Positions 9,135 to 17,656 of a DNA stretch of 64,000 nt are shown in pieces. Each line of letters begins with the position of its first letter. The stretch's first letter is position 1. Position numbers and translations under genes: made by a program. The stretch spans positions 682,001 to 746,000 of the forward strand of contig NZ_CP157350.1 in NCBI RefSeq assembly GCF_051045985.1, written 5' to 3'. The notes below the pieces were generated by a model. The model searched no databases, was not told the origin of the DNA, and worked only from the letters and a program-made list of their open reading frames with translations. Origin of the DNA: Scardovia wiggsiae (GTDB taxonomy: Bacteria; Actinomycetota; Actinomycetes; Actinomycetales; Bifidobacteriaceae).

Positions 9135-10304
9135 ATGTACAGTGTCTATATACATGTCCCCTTCTGCATGAAGCGATGCGGATATTGCGATTTCAACACG
9201 TATACCGCGCTCGATCTGGGCGGCGGGGCAAACCGTGAAAATTATGCAAACCTTGCTGTCAGGGAAATGGTCCTGGTCAGGCAGTGGCAGGAATCCCAGG
9301 GGATATGCGAGCCGCCGGCAGCAACGGTATTCTTCGGAGGAGGGACGCCTACCATCCTTCCTGTGCATGACCTGGTGCGCATGCTCCATGCTGTCCGCGA
9401 TATCTGGGGCCTTGAGCCGGATGCAGAGGTCACTGCCGAAGCCAACCCCGATACCGTTGATGACAGATATATAGCTGAGCTTAAAGATGGCGGGTTCACC
9501 CGGATATCGTTCGGTATGCAGTCTGCTGTGCCTTCAGTGCTGGCCACGCTGGACCGCACCCATACTCCGGCCAATGTGGAAGCCGGTGTTGCAGCAGCCC
9601 GGCGTTATGGCCTGAGGTCCAGTGTAGACCTGATATATGGGACGCCGCATGAAAGCGAGGATGACTGGCGCATGAGCATCCGGACGGCGCTCAGCCTTGG
9701 GGTCACGCATATATCAGCGTATGCGCTGACTGTTGAACCGCATACATCGATGGGGCGCAGGGTTGCCGGCGGAAAGCTTGCAGGGCCCAGCGATGATGAC
9801 CAGGCTGCAAAGTACCGCATTGCAGACGACATGTTTTCCAGGGCGGGGCTCCGGTGGTATGAGATTTCCAACTGGGCGGCTGCCGGTGATGAATCACGGC
9901 ATAATCTGGGGTACTGGCATAATGCCGACTGGGCCGGGATAGGCCCGGGGGCGCATTCGCATTACAACGCAGCCCGTTTAAGAGCCTGGGATATAGCTCA
10001 TCCGAAACGCTGGGCAGAGGCGATGGATGCGGAGGCTGTACCGTGGCAGGGCAGTGAGAGGGCCAGCGATTCTGAGGACCTTGAGGAACGTATAATGCTC
10101 GGCCTGCGTATACGGGATGGGCTGAAGATCAGCGAGATCAGCCGGCTGGCAGGCCGGCAGCCTGCGGAGGGCTGTATTGACAGCCTTATTGGGGATGGCC
10201 TTATTACTTATGATCCTTCCCGGTCGGCTGTGGTCCCTACAGTGCGCGGCAGGCTCCTCAACGACCTGGTTATTGGGAAACTGTTCGAGGCATACGGATT
10301 GTAA
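9135..10304 (+). CDS. hemW: Radical SAM heme chaperone HemW
   Basis: HemW is a radical-SAM protein that binds heme and is thought to deliver it to target enzymes; it was formerly annotated as oxygen-independent coproporphyrinogen oxidase. The [4Fe-4S]/SAM motif CMKRCGYC is at residues 11-18, with the family's extra FNTYT directly after. Further landmarks are FFGGGTPT and the GIGPGAHSH segment. At 389 residues it has the normal length. The cysteine just before the CxxxCxxC of true HemN is absent, which favours HemW. Confidence 0.92.
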   Translation: MYSVYIHVPFCMKRCGYCDFNTYTALDLGGGANRENYANLAVREMVLVRQWQESQGICEPPAATVFFGGGTPTILPVHDLVRMLHAVRDIWGLEPDAEVTAEANPDTVDDRYIAELKDGGFTRISFGMQSAVPSVLATLDRTHTPANVEAGVAAARRYGLRSSVDLIYGTPHESEDDWRMSIRTALSLGVTHISAYALTVEPHTSMGRRVAGGKLAGPSDDDQAAKYRIADDMFSRAGLRWYEISNWAAAGDESRHNLGYWHNADWAGIGPGAHSHYNAARLRAWDIAHPKRWAEAMDAEAVPWQGSERASDSEDLEERIMLGLRIRDGLKISEISRLAGRQPAEGCIDSLIGDGLITYDPSRSAVVPTVRGRLLNDLVIGKLFEAYGL

Positions 10305-10408
10305 CAGCATAGTGCATCAGCCTATGGCAGCAGCTTCCGGGGTCTAAGTTCCCTGTATTAGTTATACTTGCAAGCAGTGTGTTTGATAGTCCAACCAGGA
10401 GGATGCAT

Positions 10409-10975
10409 ATGGCAAACCGCAGGGAGCGCCGCGCTGCTGAAAGGCGCAGGCGCCGGGGGCAGGAAGAGCCTCAGTATAAAGAACAGGACCGCTCAGCTTC
10501 AGGCGCGCTTGATGCGCAGAGCCTCAATACGCGGTCTGTTCATCTGCAGGACCGCAAAGGCGGCGAATGGAAGCCATCCAGCAGTACCCAGCAGGCTGAA
10601 GCGGAGGCTATCCCCTCAGCGGATCCAGGTGTAGCCCCTGACAAGTCAGCGCGGAATAAAAAACACCAGCAGAAAAGCAGGGAGCGTTCGGCACGCCGGC
10701 AGGAAAGGCTGCAGGCTGCCAGGGCACAGGAGCTGCGCCGCCGCCGTGCGGCTAGCCGTCACGCGCACCCCATCCACTGGTGGTTTACAGTACTGAACTG
10801 GGCACTGCTTATCTGCACAGCCATTGCTTTTATCGTGATGATCTGGATACCGCCAAAGCTGCCGGTGATTATCGTTGTTACGGTCCTGTTCTGCCTGGGC
10901 GTCCTTAATATCTTTTTCCTGGCCCGCCCTGTGAGGGACAATCCTAACCTTGATGAGAACGGGACAGCCATCTGA
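10409..10975 (+). CDS. Small basic protein with two C-terminal membrane helices, function unknown
   Basis: I do not recognise a named family. The 188-residue product has a very basic, Gln- and Arg-rich N-terminal 115 residues (RRERRAAERRRRR near the start, then a disordered stretch, then a second Arg/Lys-rich block), followed by two hydrophobic segments around 128-146 and 150-172 and a short polar tail. The start at 10409 was chosen because a perfect AGGAGG (10397-10402) stands six bases before it; 10403 and 10379 are weaker options. It lies between hemW and glgA and appears monocistronic, with a terminator-like hairpin downstream. The charge pattern suggests a membrane protein with a nucleic-acid or phospholipid-contacting tail; that is inference. 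Confidence 0.7.
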   Translation: MANRRERRAAERRRRRGQEEPQYKEQDRSASGALDAQSLNTRSVHLQDRKGGEWKPSSSTQQAEAEAIPSADPGVAPDKSARNKKHQQKSRERSARRQERLQAARAQELRRRRAASRHAHPIHWWFTVLNWALLICTAIAFIVMIWIPPKLPVIIVVTVLFCLGVLNIFFLARPVRDNPNLDENGTAI

Positions 10976-11003
10976 CTGGCCATATTTCTGTTTCTCCATG
11001 TAG

Positions 11004-11047
11004 CTGCCGGCCTCCCCAGACGGGAAGCCGGCAGTTCCGTATTTTTT
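11004..11047 (+). terminator. Probable terminator after the small membrane protein gene
   Basis: CTGCCGGC (11004-11011) pairs with GCCGGCAG (11027-11034); the 15-base loop can pair further, and a run of six T follows at 11042-11047. The T-run is seven bases from the stem, so efficiency is uncertain. Confidence 0.65.
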
Positions 11048-11164
11048 ATATACCTGTGTTTTCGCTGCGGATTTGGCATAGAATAGAAGGGACGGGTTCG
11101 GATGCATGCACTTATGCGCAGTGGATCTTGAGCCACGGATCGGGACCGGCAAAGGAGTTTTATT

Positions 11165-12400
11165 ATGCATATTGATTTGTTGACCCGCGAATTCCCTCCG
11201 CATGTTTACGGCGGGGCCGGGGTCCATGTTGAAGAACTGTCTCACGCACTGGCGCGTAAGATAGATGTGACTGTACGGGCTTTTGATGGTGCCCGTACCC
11301 CGGATGATATCCCTGCCCTTGCACCGGGGTCGCAGGGGTCGCTGGAAGTTGCAGGGTATGATGTTGACAGTTCCATGGAAGGCGCCAACGCCGCACTGAA
11401 AACCTTCGATATCGACCTCCAGATGGCAAAAGATGTCCATTCCGACCTTGTCCACGCCCATACCTGGTATTCCTGCCTTGCGGGCAGGCTGGCATCACAG
11501 CTGAACAGTATCCCGCTCATTGTTACTGCCCACAGCCTTGAACCTTTCCGCCCGTGGAAGGCTGACCAGCTGGGCGGCGGATATAATCTGAGTTCATGGG
11601 CTGAAAGGGATGCCTATCTCAATGCAGATGCGGTTATTGCCGTATCAAACGGCATGAAGGAAGATATCCTTCAGGCCTATCCGCAGATAGACCCCGAAAA
11701 GGTCCACGTCGTCTACAACGGGATCACTATGGATGAGTTCGCCACCCCTGCAGACGATGATCCCGCATGGCAAGTATTCGACCGTTACCACATTGACCGT
11801 TCAAAGCCTACACTGCTTTTCGTCGGGCGGATAACCAGCCAGAAAGGCCTTCCGTACCTGCTCAAAGCCCTGCCGCTGATCAGCAAGGACATCCAGGTCG
11901 TCCTGTGTGCAGGTGCGCCGGATACCCCTGAGATCATGGCGGAAGTCCGCGAAGCATTTGCAGACCTCGACCGTGAACGCGGGAATATCGTCTGGATAGA
12001 AGAGATGCTTCCCAGGCCGGAACTCAATGCTCTGGAACACGGCTGCGATGCTTTTATCTGCCCGAGCATTTATGAGCCGCTGGGCATCGTGAACCTTGAG
12101 GCAATGGCATGCTCCCTTCCTGTAGTGGGCAGTGCTACCGGCGGTATCCCTGAAGTCGTTGCTGACGGCGAAACAGGGCTCCTTATCCATTTCGACCAGC
12201 TGCGCGACGGGACAGGGACGCCTACTGATCCGGATAAATTTGTCCACGACATGGCTGCTGCTATTGATGATATGTTCAGCGATATGGACCGTGCCCGGGA
12301 AATGGGCAGGGCAGGATACAGGCGTGCGCGGGAAGTATTCTCATGGGAGACTATCGCAGATAATACTATTGATGTATATGAGAAAGTCCTTCATGGATAG
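11165..12400 (+). CDS. glgA: Glycogen synthase, actinobacterial type
   Basis: A 411-residue GT-B glycosyltransferase of the actinobacterial GlgA type, adding glucose from a nucleotide sugar to alpha-1,4-glucan (or forming maltose-1-phosphate, as shown for mycobacterial GlgM). Motifs: FPPHVYGGAGVHVEEL near residues 10-25, FVGRITSQKGLPYLL in the C-terminal domain and the E-x7-E region YEPLGIVNLEAMACSLPVVG. AAAGGAG precedes the start. It is the first of two same-strand genes with trmI 44 bases on. Donor specificity cannot be decided from sequence. Confidence 0.88.
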   Translation: MHIDLLTREFPPHVYGGAGVHVEELSHALARKIDVTVRAFDGARTPDDIPALAPGSQGSLEVAGYDVDSSMEGANAALKTFDIDLQMAKDVHSDLVHAHTWYSCLAGRLASQLNSIPLIVTAHSLEPFRPWKADQLGGGYNLSSWAERDAYLNADAVIAVSNGMKEDILQAYPQIDPEKVHVVYNGITMDEFATPADDDPAWQVFDRYHIDRSKPTLLFVGRITSQKGLPYLLKALPLISKDIQVVLCAGAPDTPEIMAEVREAFADLDRERGNIVWIEEMLPRPELNALEHGCDAFICPSIYEPLGIVNLEAMACSLPVVGSATGGIPEVVADGETGLLIHFDQLRDGTGTPTDPDKFVHDMAAAIDDMFSDMDRAREMGRAGYRRAREVFSWETIADNTIDVYEKVLHG

Positions 12401-12444
12401 GACTGTCTTATCGGCATAACAGTTAAACTGCAGGGATACAGGTA

Positions 12445-13563
12445 ATGGCAATACGACGGGGCGCATTCTGTGCGGGCGAGAAAGCCCAGCTGACTGACCG
12501 TAAAATGGATAAAATAACAATACAGCTTGTCCCCGGCGGATATACACAGACTGGCCATGGCTTTATTATGCATGATGATATTATCGGGGTTTCAGAAGGC
12601 TCGGTGATCACTACTGCAGATGCGCAGCGCGCTTTCGCAGAAAACCCCGGTAGTCATCAGGATACTTCCGGAGCTGCAGGTACCCCTTATGTCCGTACTG
12701 ATGGATTCCAGGATTCCATAAAGCCGTGGCGTCAGGGAAAAAAGCTCGGCGGCTGGAAATACTGCGCTATGCGTCCCCGTACTGCTGATTATGTGCTTTC
12801 CATGCCCCGCGGTGCGCAGATCATGTATCCCAAAGATATTGCCCAGGTCCTTCAGCTTGGGGATATCCGCAGCGGCATGCGTGTGCTGGAATCCGGCGGC
12901 GGCAGCGGAGCAATGAGCATCAGCCTCCTTGAGGCTGTCGGTTCCGGCGGGGAAGTGACGACTATCGAGATCCGTGAGGAGTTCGCGCGAATATGCAAGG
13001 CTAACGCTACTGTTTTCTATGGTTATGAGCCTTCATGGTGGAAGGTGGCTGTAGGCAGTTTCGATATATGCTGTGCCGGCCTTCCTGAAAATTATTATGA
13101 TCGTATCGTCCTTGATATGCTGGATCCGTGGAACCGCCTGGAACAGGCATACCGTGTCATCTCTCCGGGCGGTGTGCTGGCCTGCTATGTGACAACTGTT
13201 ACACAGGTCAGCCGGCTGGCGGAAAGGCTCCGCAGTTCCGGTACGTGGACTGAACCTGAGATCACAGAGACGATTGAGCGAACATGGAAAGCAGACGGGC
13301 TGGCAGTCCGGCCGAACCATCAGATGATAGGGCATACCGGCTTCATTGTTGTTTCCCGGGCAATGGCATACGGCCATGCCGCTCTCCGCAAAAAGGGCAG
13401 GGCTTTTAAGGATACCCATACAGATATTGACAGCGCCGCCAGTGCAGACGGGCTTGACAGCCTTGAGCTGCGTGATATGTCTGACCGCAAGGTGCGCAAG
13501 GTCCTCCGTGACCTTGACGGTCAGGTTTCGCAGCTGCGTAATCCCCGGTTATATACTGCATGA
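12445..13563 (+). CDS. trmI: tRNA (adenine58-N1)-methyltransferase TrmI
   Basis: TrmI methylates N1 of A58 in the T-loop of tRNA. The 372-residue protein has the N-terminal beta domain, then the SAM-binding region VLESGGGSGAMSISLLEAVG near 150-170 and acidic partner TTIEIREEF, followed by VLDMLDPW. The C-terminus has an extra charged stretch of about 70 residues beyond the methyltransferase core. In many actinobacteria trmI sits next to the Mpa/ARC-Dop-Pup genes; here an MFS transporter follows instead. Confidence 0.9.
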   Translation: MAIRRGAFCAGEKAQLTDRKMDKITIQLVPGGYTQTGHGFIMHDDIIGVSEGSVITTADAQRAFAENPGSHQDTSGAAGTPYVRTDGFQDSIKPWRQGKKLGGWKYCAMRPRTADYVLSMPRGAQIMYPKDIAQVLQLGDIRSGMRVLESGGGSGAMSISLLEAVGSGGEVTTIEIREEFARICKANATVFYGYEPSWWKVAVGSFDICCAGLPENYYDRIVLDMLDPWNRLEQAYRVISPGGVLACYVTTVTQVSRLAERLRSSGTWTEPEITETIERTWKADGLAVRPNHQMIGHTGFIVVSRAMAYGHAALRKKGRAFKDTHTDIDSAASADGLDSLELRDMSDRKVRKVLRDLDGQVSQLRNPRLYTA

Positions 13564-13659
13564 CGGAATGTGACGTAATTCTGTGTCCCTGAGGGTGCGG
13601 CAGGTTTCACGGGGCGGCGACATGTCCCTGTCCGGTTAGACTGCAGTTTGTATTATCGT

Positions 13660-15108
13660 ATGCATATGACTCAAATCGACAGCACTATGGCGGCAGGCAC
13701 AGTCGCCCCTGAGGGTGGGGATAAAGGATTACAGGGGTCAGTTTCCGAGAAGGCTGCTGCCTCTCTGGTGCCGCTCCTTGTTATCTTTATGCTGGGCACA
13801 CTGTGCCTGCAGGGTTTCAACCTGGTTGCCGTGAGGGTAGGGGCCGATGTGCAGGCCAGCGGTTCCCAGGCTACGCTTATCACGGCGCTTCCTGCTGCAG
13901 CTCTGGGGATCGTCTGCTTTATTTACGGATCGCTCAGCGATTTCGTTTCCCTTCGGAAGCTTATGTGGTGGGGCATCGGGATCCTGCTGGCGGGTTCGGC
14001 TGGAGGTTTCCTTTTCCACGGCAGCCTTGCCCTTGTCATCATATTCAGGATACTGCAGACCGTCGGGTATCAGGCAGCAGGATCAGTCTACATGGTCCTG
14101 GCATCGCGGTTCCTCGCACCTAAAAAGAAAGTGTTCTATCTGGGGCTGTATACTGCGGGTTATCAGGTCGCTGCTGCTTTGGGGATCCTCAGCGCCGGTT
14201 TCCTGAGCGAGGTCCAGTGGTCATACCTTTTCCTTATACCGCTGGCCAGCGCGGCATTTATCCCGGTCCTTGCCAGGAATATCCCGAAAGGGGATGCCGG
14301 GCATACGTCGGTTGATGTTGCAGGCTTCGGCATCATCGGCGCCGCCCTGACTCTCCTTATCCTGTTTTTCTCCCAGCTTGCCTGGTGGATGCTCGGCGCC
14401 TCTGCCGTATTCTTTGCCGTATTTGCCGTTTATATCCACTATGCCAGCGCCCCGTTCATTACTCCCGGTTTTTTCCATAATATCCGCTGGCTGAAAGCTA
14501 TCAGCCTTATCGTTGTATTCTACAGTGTCAATTTTGCTGCAGCACCTTTATACAATGCTGTTGGGGAGAAGCTGTACGGGATAACTTCAGCAACGGTATC
14601 CCTCCTTATCCTTCCCGCTTTCATTTGCGCAGCTGTTATTGCAACGTTTTCAGGCAGCCTCATAAACAGATGGGGCAGCCGGGCGTGCCTTATTGCTGCG
14701 GCAGTGCTGATGATCCTGGGGACTGGGGGTTATGCGCTTACCCTGAGGTATGGCGCGGCTGCGCTCTCTGTAACTGCTGTATTGTTTTATTCAGGGATGG
14801 GCCTTATTTTTTCACCGATATATAATAATTCGCTGAGTACGCTGCCGGACAGCGAAACCGGGAGGGGAGTAGGGATGAATGACCTTGCTATGCAGGGCAG
14901 CGCTGCTGTGGGGGTCACTATCCTTGGAGGCCTGATAAGCTCAGTCGGTGCAGGCGCAGGCATCAGCTATGGTAAAGCCCTGGCGCCGGCCCAGGCCGCA
15001 CTGTTAGCTTCAGGGTATTCGCAGATCCTGTGGATCATTACCGGGATCGAGGTTTTAGGGCTGGTCCTGGTGCTGGTTTTCAGCAGGGCACCTGGAAGCC
15101 GGGGCTGA
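13660..15108 (+). CDS. MFS transporter, probable drug/proton antiporter
   Basis: A protein of about 482 residues with 12-14 hydrophobic segments and the loop 2-3 region SDFVSLRKLMWWGI typical of the major facilitator superfamily. The late GRGVGMNDLAMQGSAAVG motif is like that of the DHA2 (14-helix) efflux group. The start is uncertain: TTG 13648, ATG 13660 and ATG 13666 are all in frame and none has a clear ribosome-binding site. Substrate unknown. It converges with thymidine kinase, 28 bases apart. Confidence 0.8.
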   Translation: MHMTQIDSTMAAGTVAPEGGDKGLQGSVSEKAAASLVPLLVIFMLGTLCLQGFNLVAVRVGADVQASGSQATLITALPAAALGIVCFIYGSLSDFVSLRKLMWWGIGILLAGSAGGFLFHGSLALVIIFRILQTVGYQAAGSVYMVLASRFLAPKKKVFYLGLYTAGYQVAAALGILSAGFLSEVQWSYLFLIPLASAAFIPVLARNIPKGDAGHTSVDVAGFGIIGAALTLLILFFSQLAWWMLGASAVFFAVFAVYIHYASAPFITPGFFHNIRWLKAISLIVVFYSVNFAAAPLYNAVGEKLYGITSATVSLLILPAFICAAVIATFSGSLINRWGSRACLIAAAVLMILGTGGYALTLRYGAAALSVTAVLFYSGMGLIFSPIYNNSLSTLPDSETGRGVGMNDLAMQGSAAVGVTILGGLISSVGAGAGISYGKALAPAQAALLASGYSQILWIITGIEVLGLVLVLVFSRAPGSRG

Positions 15109-15136
15109 CAGGGTTTCTATTGCCGTCAGGCCACAA

Positions 15137-15706
15137 TCAGATTTTGGGATGGAAATAATGGTGCCTGCAGACGGGTATATAAGTCTCATTCCCGCCGATC
15201 TGGATCTGTTCGCCTTCATATGTAGGTTTTCCGTCTTTCATCCGTAAAACCATGATCGCTTTTTTGGCGCAGTACTGGCAGATCGTTTTGATTTCCTCAA
15301 TTTTATCTGCCATAAGGAGCAGGTAATGTGATCCTTCAAAAAGTTCATTCTGGAAATCATTTTTAAGCCCGAAACACATGACCGGGATATTGAGGTCGTC
15401 AACGACCCTGGCTAATGCGCAGACGTTCTTTTTGCTGAGAAACTGGCATTCATCAACGAGGATGCATGAAGGCCTGTTCGCCAGGTTTTCTACATAAGCG
15501 AAAAGGTCCATATCGCTGCTTATAGGGATTGCTTCACGCCTGAGGCCGATCCTGCTGGAGACCACCCCATACGCATCGCGTGTGTCAAGGGAGCTGGTCA
15601 TAAGGGCAACGGATTTGCCCTGTTCTTCGTAATTATGCGCTACTTTAAGGATCTCAATACTTTTGCCGGAATTCATCGTCCCGTATTTGTAGTAAAGCTG
15701 AGCCAT
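15137..15706 (-). CDS. tdk: Thymidine kinase
   Basis: Type II thymidine kinase phosphorylates thymidine to dTMP in the salvage pathway. The 189-residue product has the P-loop GTMNSGKS at 9-16, the Walker B-like ILVDECQF, and zinc ligands CQYC and VCRHH in the lasso region. AAAGGAC stands before the ATG. It neighbours a nucleoside transporter and two nucleoside hydrolases on the other strand, making a salvage neighbourhood. Confidence 0.95.
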   Translation of the reverse strand: MAQLYYKYGTMNSGKSIEILKVAHNYEEQGKSVALMTSSLDTRDAYGVVSSRIGLRREAIPISSDMDLFAYVENLANRPSCILVDECQFLSKKNVCALARVVDDLNIPVMCFGLKNDFQNELFEGSHYLLLMADKIEEIKTICQYCAKKAIMVLRMKDGKPTYEGEQIQIGGNETYIPVCRHHYFHPKI

Positions 15707-15893
15707 GGCTGTCCTTTTCCGTATAGGTTGCAGGTATGTTAATATGCGGGATCATTGTACCGTACAGGAAGCAGATATTATCGCCGACGGTGCCCGGTCT
15801 CTGTCATTCGCAGTATATCAGGCGTGTTGCAGCGGATATTAAGCACAGCCTAAGTATACGGGCTGATGTCCGGACGGAGTGCGGCGGACCCAC

Positions 15894-15921
15894 TTGAAAT
15901 GTGACAAAGTGATGGTATTGT
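15894..15921 (+). promoter_or_regulatory. Possible promoter of the nucleoside transporter gene
   Basis: TTGAAA (15894-15899), a 16-base spacer and TATTGT (15916-15921) resemble a sigma-70-type promoter. It would start transcription near 15928, leaving a leader of about 170 bases. The -10 box is imperfect. The rest of the gap (15707-15893) shows nothing I can name. Confidence 0.4.
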
Positions 15922-15927
15922 AAAAAA

Positions 15928-16100
15928 GGTATCTTCTCAACTGGGGGATAGCTGTGGTGACGCCGGTGATATTGCGTAACGCTATTGCCAGTCTTGTGCT
16001 TGCTAGGAAGCAAGGATGCCCATCGGTGCCGTCGCATCCGTAATGGAGCAAATTTCTTTTTCCGGGTTGCCGGGAAAGGGGAATAAAGGAGAATTAGATA
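15928..16100 (+). promoter_or_regulatory. Structured leader of the CNT transporter gene, candidate cis-regulatory RNA
   Basis: The leader contains three ordered stem-loops. CTTGC/GCAAG pairs at 15999-16003 and 16010-16014. GGATGC/GCATCC pairs at 16014-16019 and 16034-16039, with an inner CGG/CCG that extends it. TTTCC..GG/CC..GGAAA lies around 16059-16077. A pyrimidine tract near 16053-16062 can pair with the purine-rich Shine-Dalgarno region AAAGGAG at 16085-16091. I do not recognise a known riboswitch class, and a role in translation control is inference. Confidence 0.4.
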
Positions 16101-17519
16101 ATGTACCTTGCTATAAATATTGTGGGTATCCTCATATTCCTGCTGATTGGATGGATATTCTCGCACGACCGTAAACATATACAGTGGGTATCGGTCGGGA
16201 TAATGACGGCCCTGAACATAGTGATCGCGGGGCTGCTGACCGTTCTGCCGTGGGGTCGTGCTGCTGTCCATGCTGCAGCCAGTGCGTTCAGCGAGCTTGT
16301 TAAAGTCGCTTTCAAAGGCATCAATTTTGCCCTTGCCAACTGGGTCGGTGCTGATGGTACCCATCCCGATGCGGTGAATTTTGTTACCTCAGCGCTGCTT
16401 CCGATCCTGCTCGTTGTCCCGCTGTTTGATATCCTCACTTACATCGGCTTCCTCCCGTGGCTCATCAAATGGATCGGGCGCGGGCTGAGCTTCATCACAC
16501 GCCAGCCTAAATTTGAAACTTTCTTTTCTATTGAAATGATGTTCCTGGGCAATACTGAAGCCCTTGCCGTATCGAAACTCCAGGTCCAGAAGATGAAGCC
16601 CGCCAGGAACCTTATGCTGGCCATGATGTCAATGAGCTGCGTAACGGCTTCTATCCTTGCAGCATATACCACAATGGTCCCAGGCGACTATGTCCTGACA
16701 GCAGTGCCGCTGAACTGCATCAATGCTCTGATCGTTGCCAACCTTCTGTACCCGGTCAAAGTTGACAAAGAGGAGGATGTTATCGCTACTATTGCAGACA
16801 GCAGCGAGGCAATCGAAGCTCCGGCTGAGGGGATATCCTCTGCTCCTGCAGCTGCAGCAGATAATACGGCCAGTACGCCGGCTGCAGCCACTGATGGCGT
16901 GACGGCACAAACAGCCGGGAATACCCCTGCAGCCGCTACTGCCCCTGCCCCGGCAGGCAACCGTTTTGCTGCGTGGGTGAAGAAAACGTTCAAGCGTGAT
17001 CCGAATAAACCTAAAAAAGAGCCGTTCTTCTCCTTCCTCGGCGATTCTATCCTCGGGGCCGGCAGGCTGGTCCTTATCATTGCTGCTAATGTTATTGCAT
17101 TCGTTGCCCTTGCAGCGCTGATCAATAAGCTTCTCGGGCTTATCAACCCTCAGCTCACTCTGGAACATATATTCGGCGTGATCCTCTATATACCCTCGCT
17201 CCTTCTCGGCCTGGACCCGGGTACTGCATGGCAGATGGCCGGATATATGGGCAAGAAGCTGGTGACTAATGAATTCGTAGTCATGAATGAGGTTACAAAG
17301 ACTATCTGGGCTTTCGCCCCGCATTATAAGGCTGTACTGACTGTATTCATTACATCATTCGCCAACTTCAGCACGGTCGGCATGATCATCGGCTGCTTCA
17401 AGGGGCTTGCCGGGAAGGAAACAAACGACCTGATATCCAAGAATGTAGGCCGCATGCTCCTGGCAGGTATCCTTGTATCCCTGCTGTCTGCCGGTATGGC
17501 CGGGCTTTTCGTCTGGTAA
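16101..17519 (+). CDS. nupC: Concentrative nucleoside transporter (CNT/NupC family)
   Basis: A 472-residue inner-membrane transporter that imports nucleosides with a cation. The N-terminal helices, the gate/nucleoside-recognition region with GNTEAL (the GQTEA-like motif), and the C-terminal segment VTNEFVVMNEV and SFANFSTVGMIIG match the CNT family. Between about residues 233 and 310 it carries a hydrophilic insertion rich in Ala, Pro and Thr, then a basic patch, which splits the two halves of the transporter more widely than in typical NupC (around 400 residues). The start has AAAGGAG upstream. It heads a cluster with two nucleoside hydrolases. Confidence 0.88.
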   Translation: MYLAINIVGILIFLLIGWIFSHDRKHIQWVSVGIMTALNIVIAGLLTVLPWGRAAVHAAASAFSELVKVAFKGINFALANWVGADGTHPDAVNFVTSALLPILLVVPLFDILTYIGFLPWLIKWIGRGLSFITRQPKFETFFSIEMMFLGNTEALAVSKLQVQKMKPARNLMLAMMSMSCVTASILAAYTTMVPGDYVLTAVPLNCINALIVANLLYPVKVDKEEDVIATIADSSEAIEAPAEGISSAPAAAADNTASTPAAATDGVTAQTAGNTPAAATAPAPAGNRFAAWVKKTFKRDPNKPKKEPFFSFLGDSILGAGRLVLIIAANVIAFVALAALINKLLGLINPQLTLEHIFGVILYIPSLLLGLDPGTAWQMAGYMGKKLVTNEFVVMNEVTKTIWAFAPHYKAVLTVFITSFANFSTVGMIIGCFKGLAGKETNDLISKNVGRMLLAGILVSLLSAGMAGLFVW

Positions 17520-17571
17520 CCGGCAAATCCATATTTTTATCATAGATGGATATAATAATTAGACAGATGAC

Positions 17572-17618
17572 GCAGCAGGCACAGCTTTGAGGGATATCCC
17601 GCAGGCCGTGCCTGCTGC
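17572..17618 (+). repeat. Long inverted repeat between the CNT gene and the first nucleoside hydrolase
   Basis: An exact 11-bp stem GCAGCAGGCAC/GTGCCTGCTGC encloses 25 bases that include the palindrome GGGATATCCC. A TATAAT at 17551-17556 stands just before it, so it may sit at the 5' end of a second transcript. No T-run follows, so simple termination is unlikely. Confidence 0.6.
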
Positions 17619-17656
17619 CTCACAATTAAGGATCCACTATAACAGAGAGGTATACG

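Noticed and set aside
8274..9389. Minus-strand open frame of 371 codons across lepA and hemW
   Set aside because: It is antisense to conserved genes on both sides, has no ribosome-binding site and no recognisable domain.
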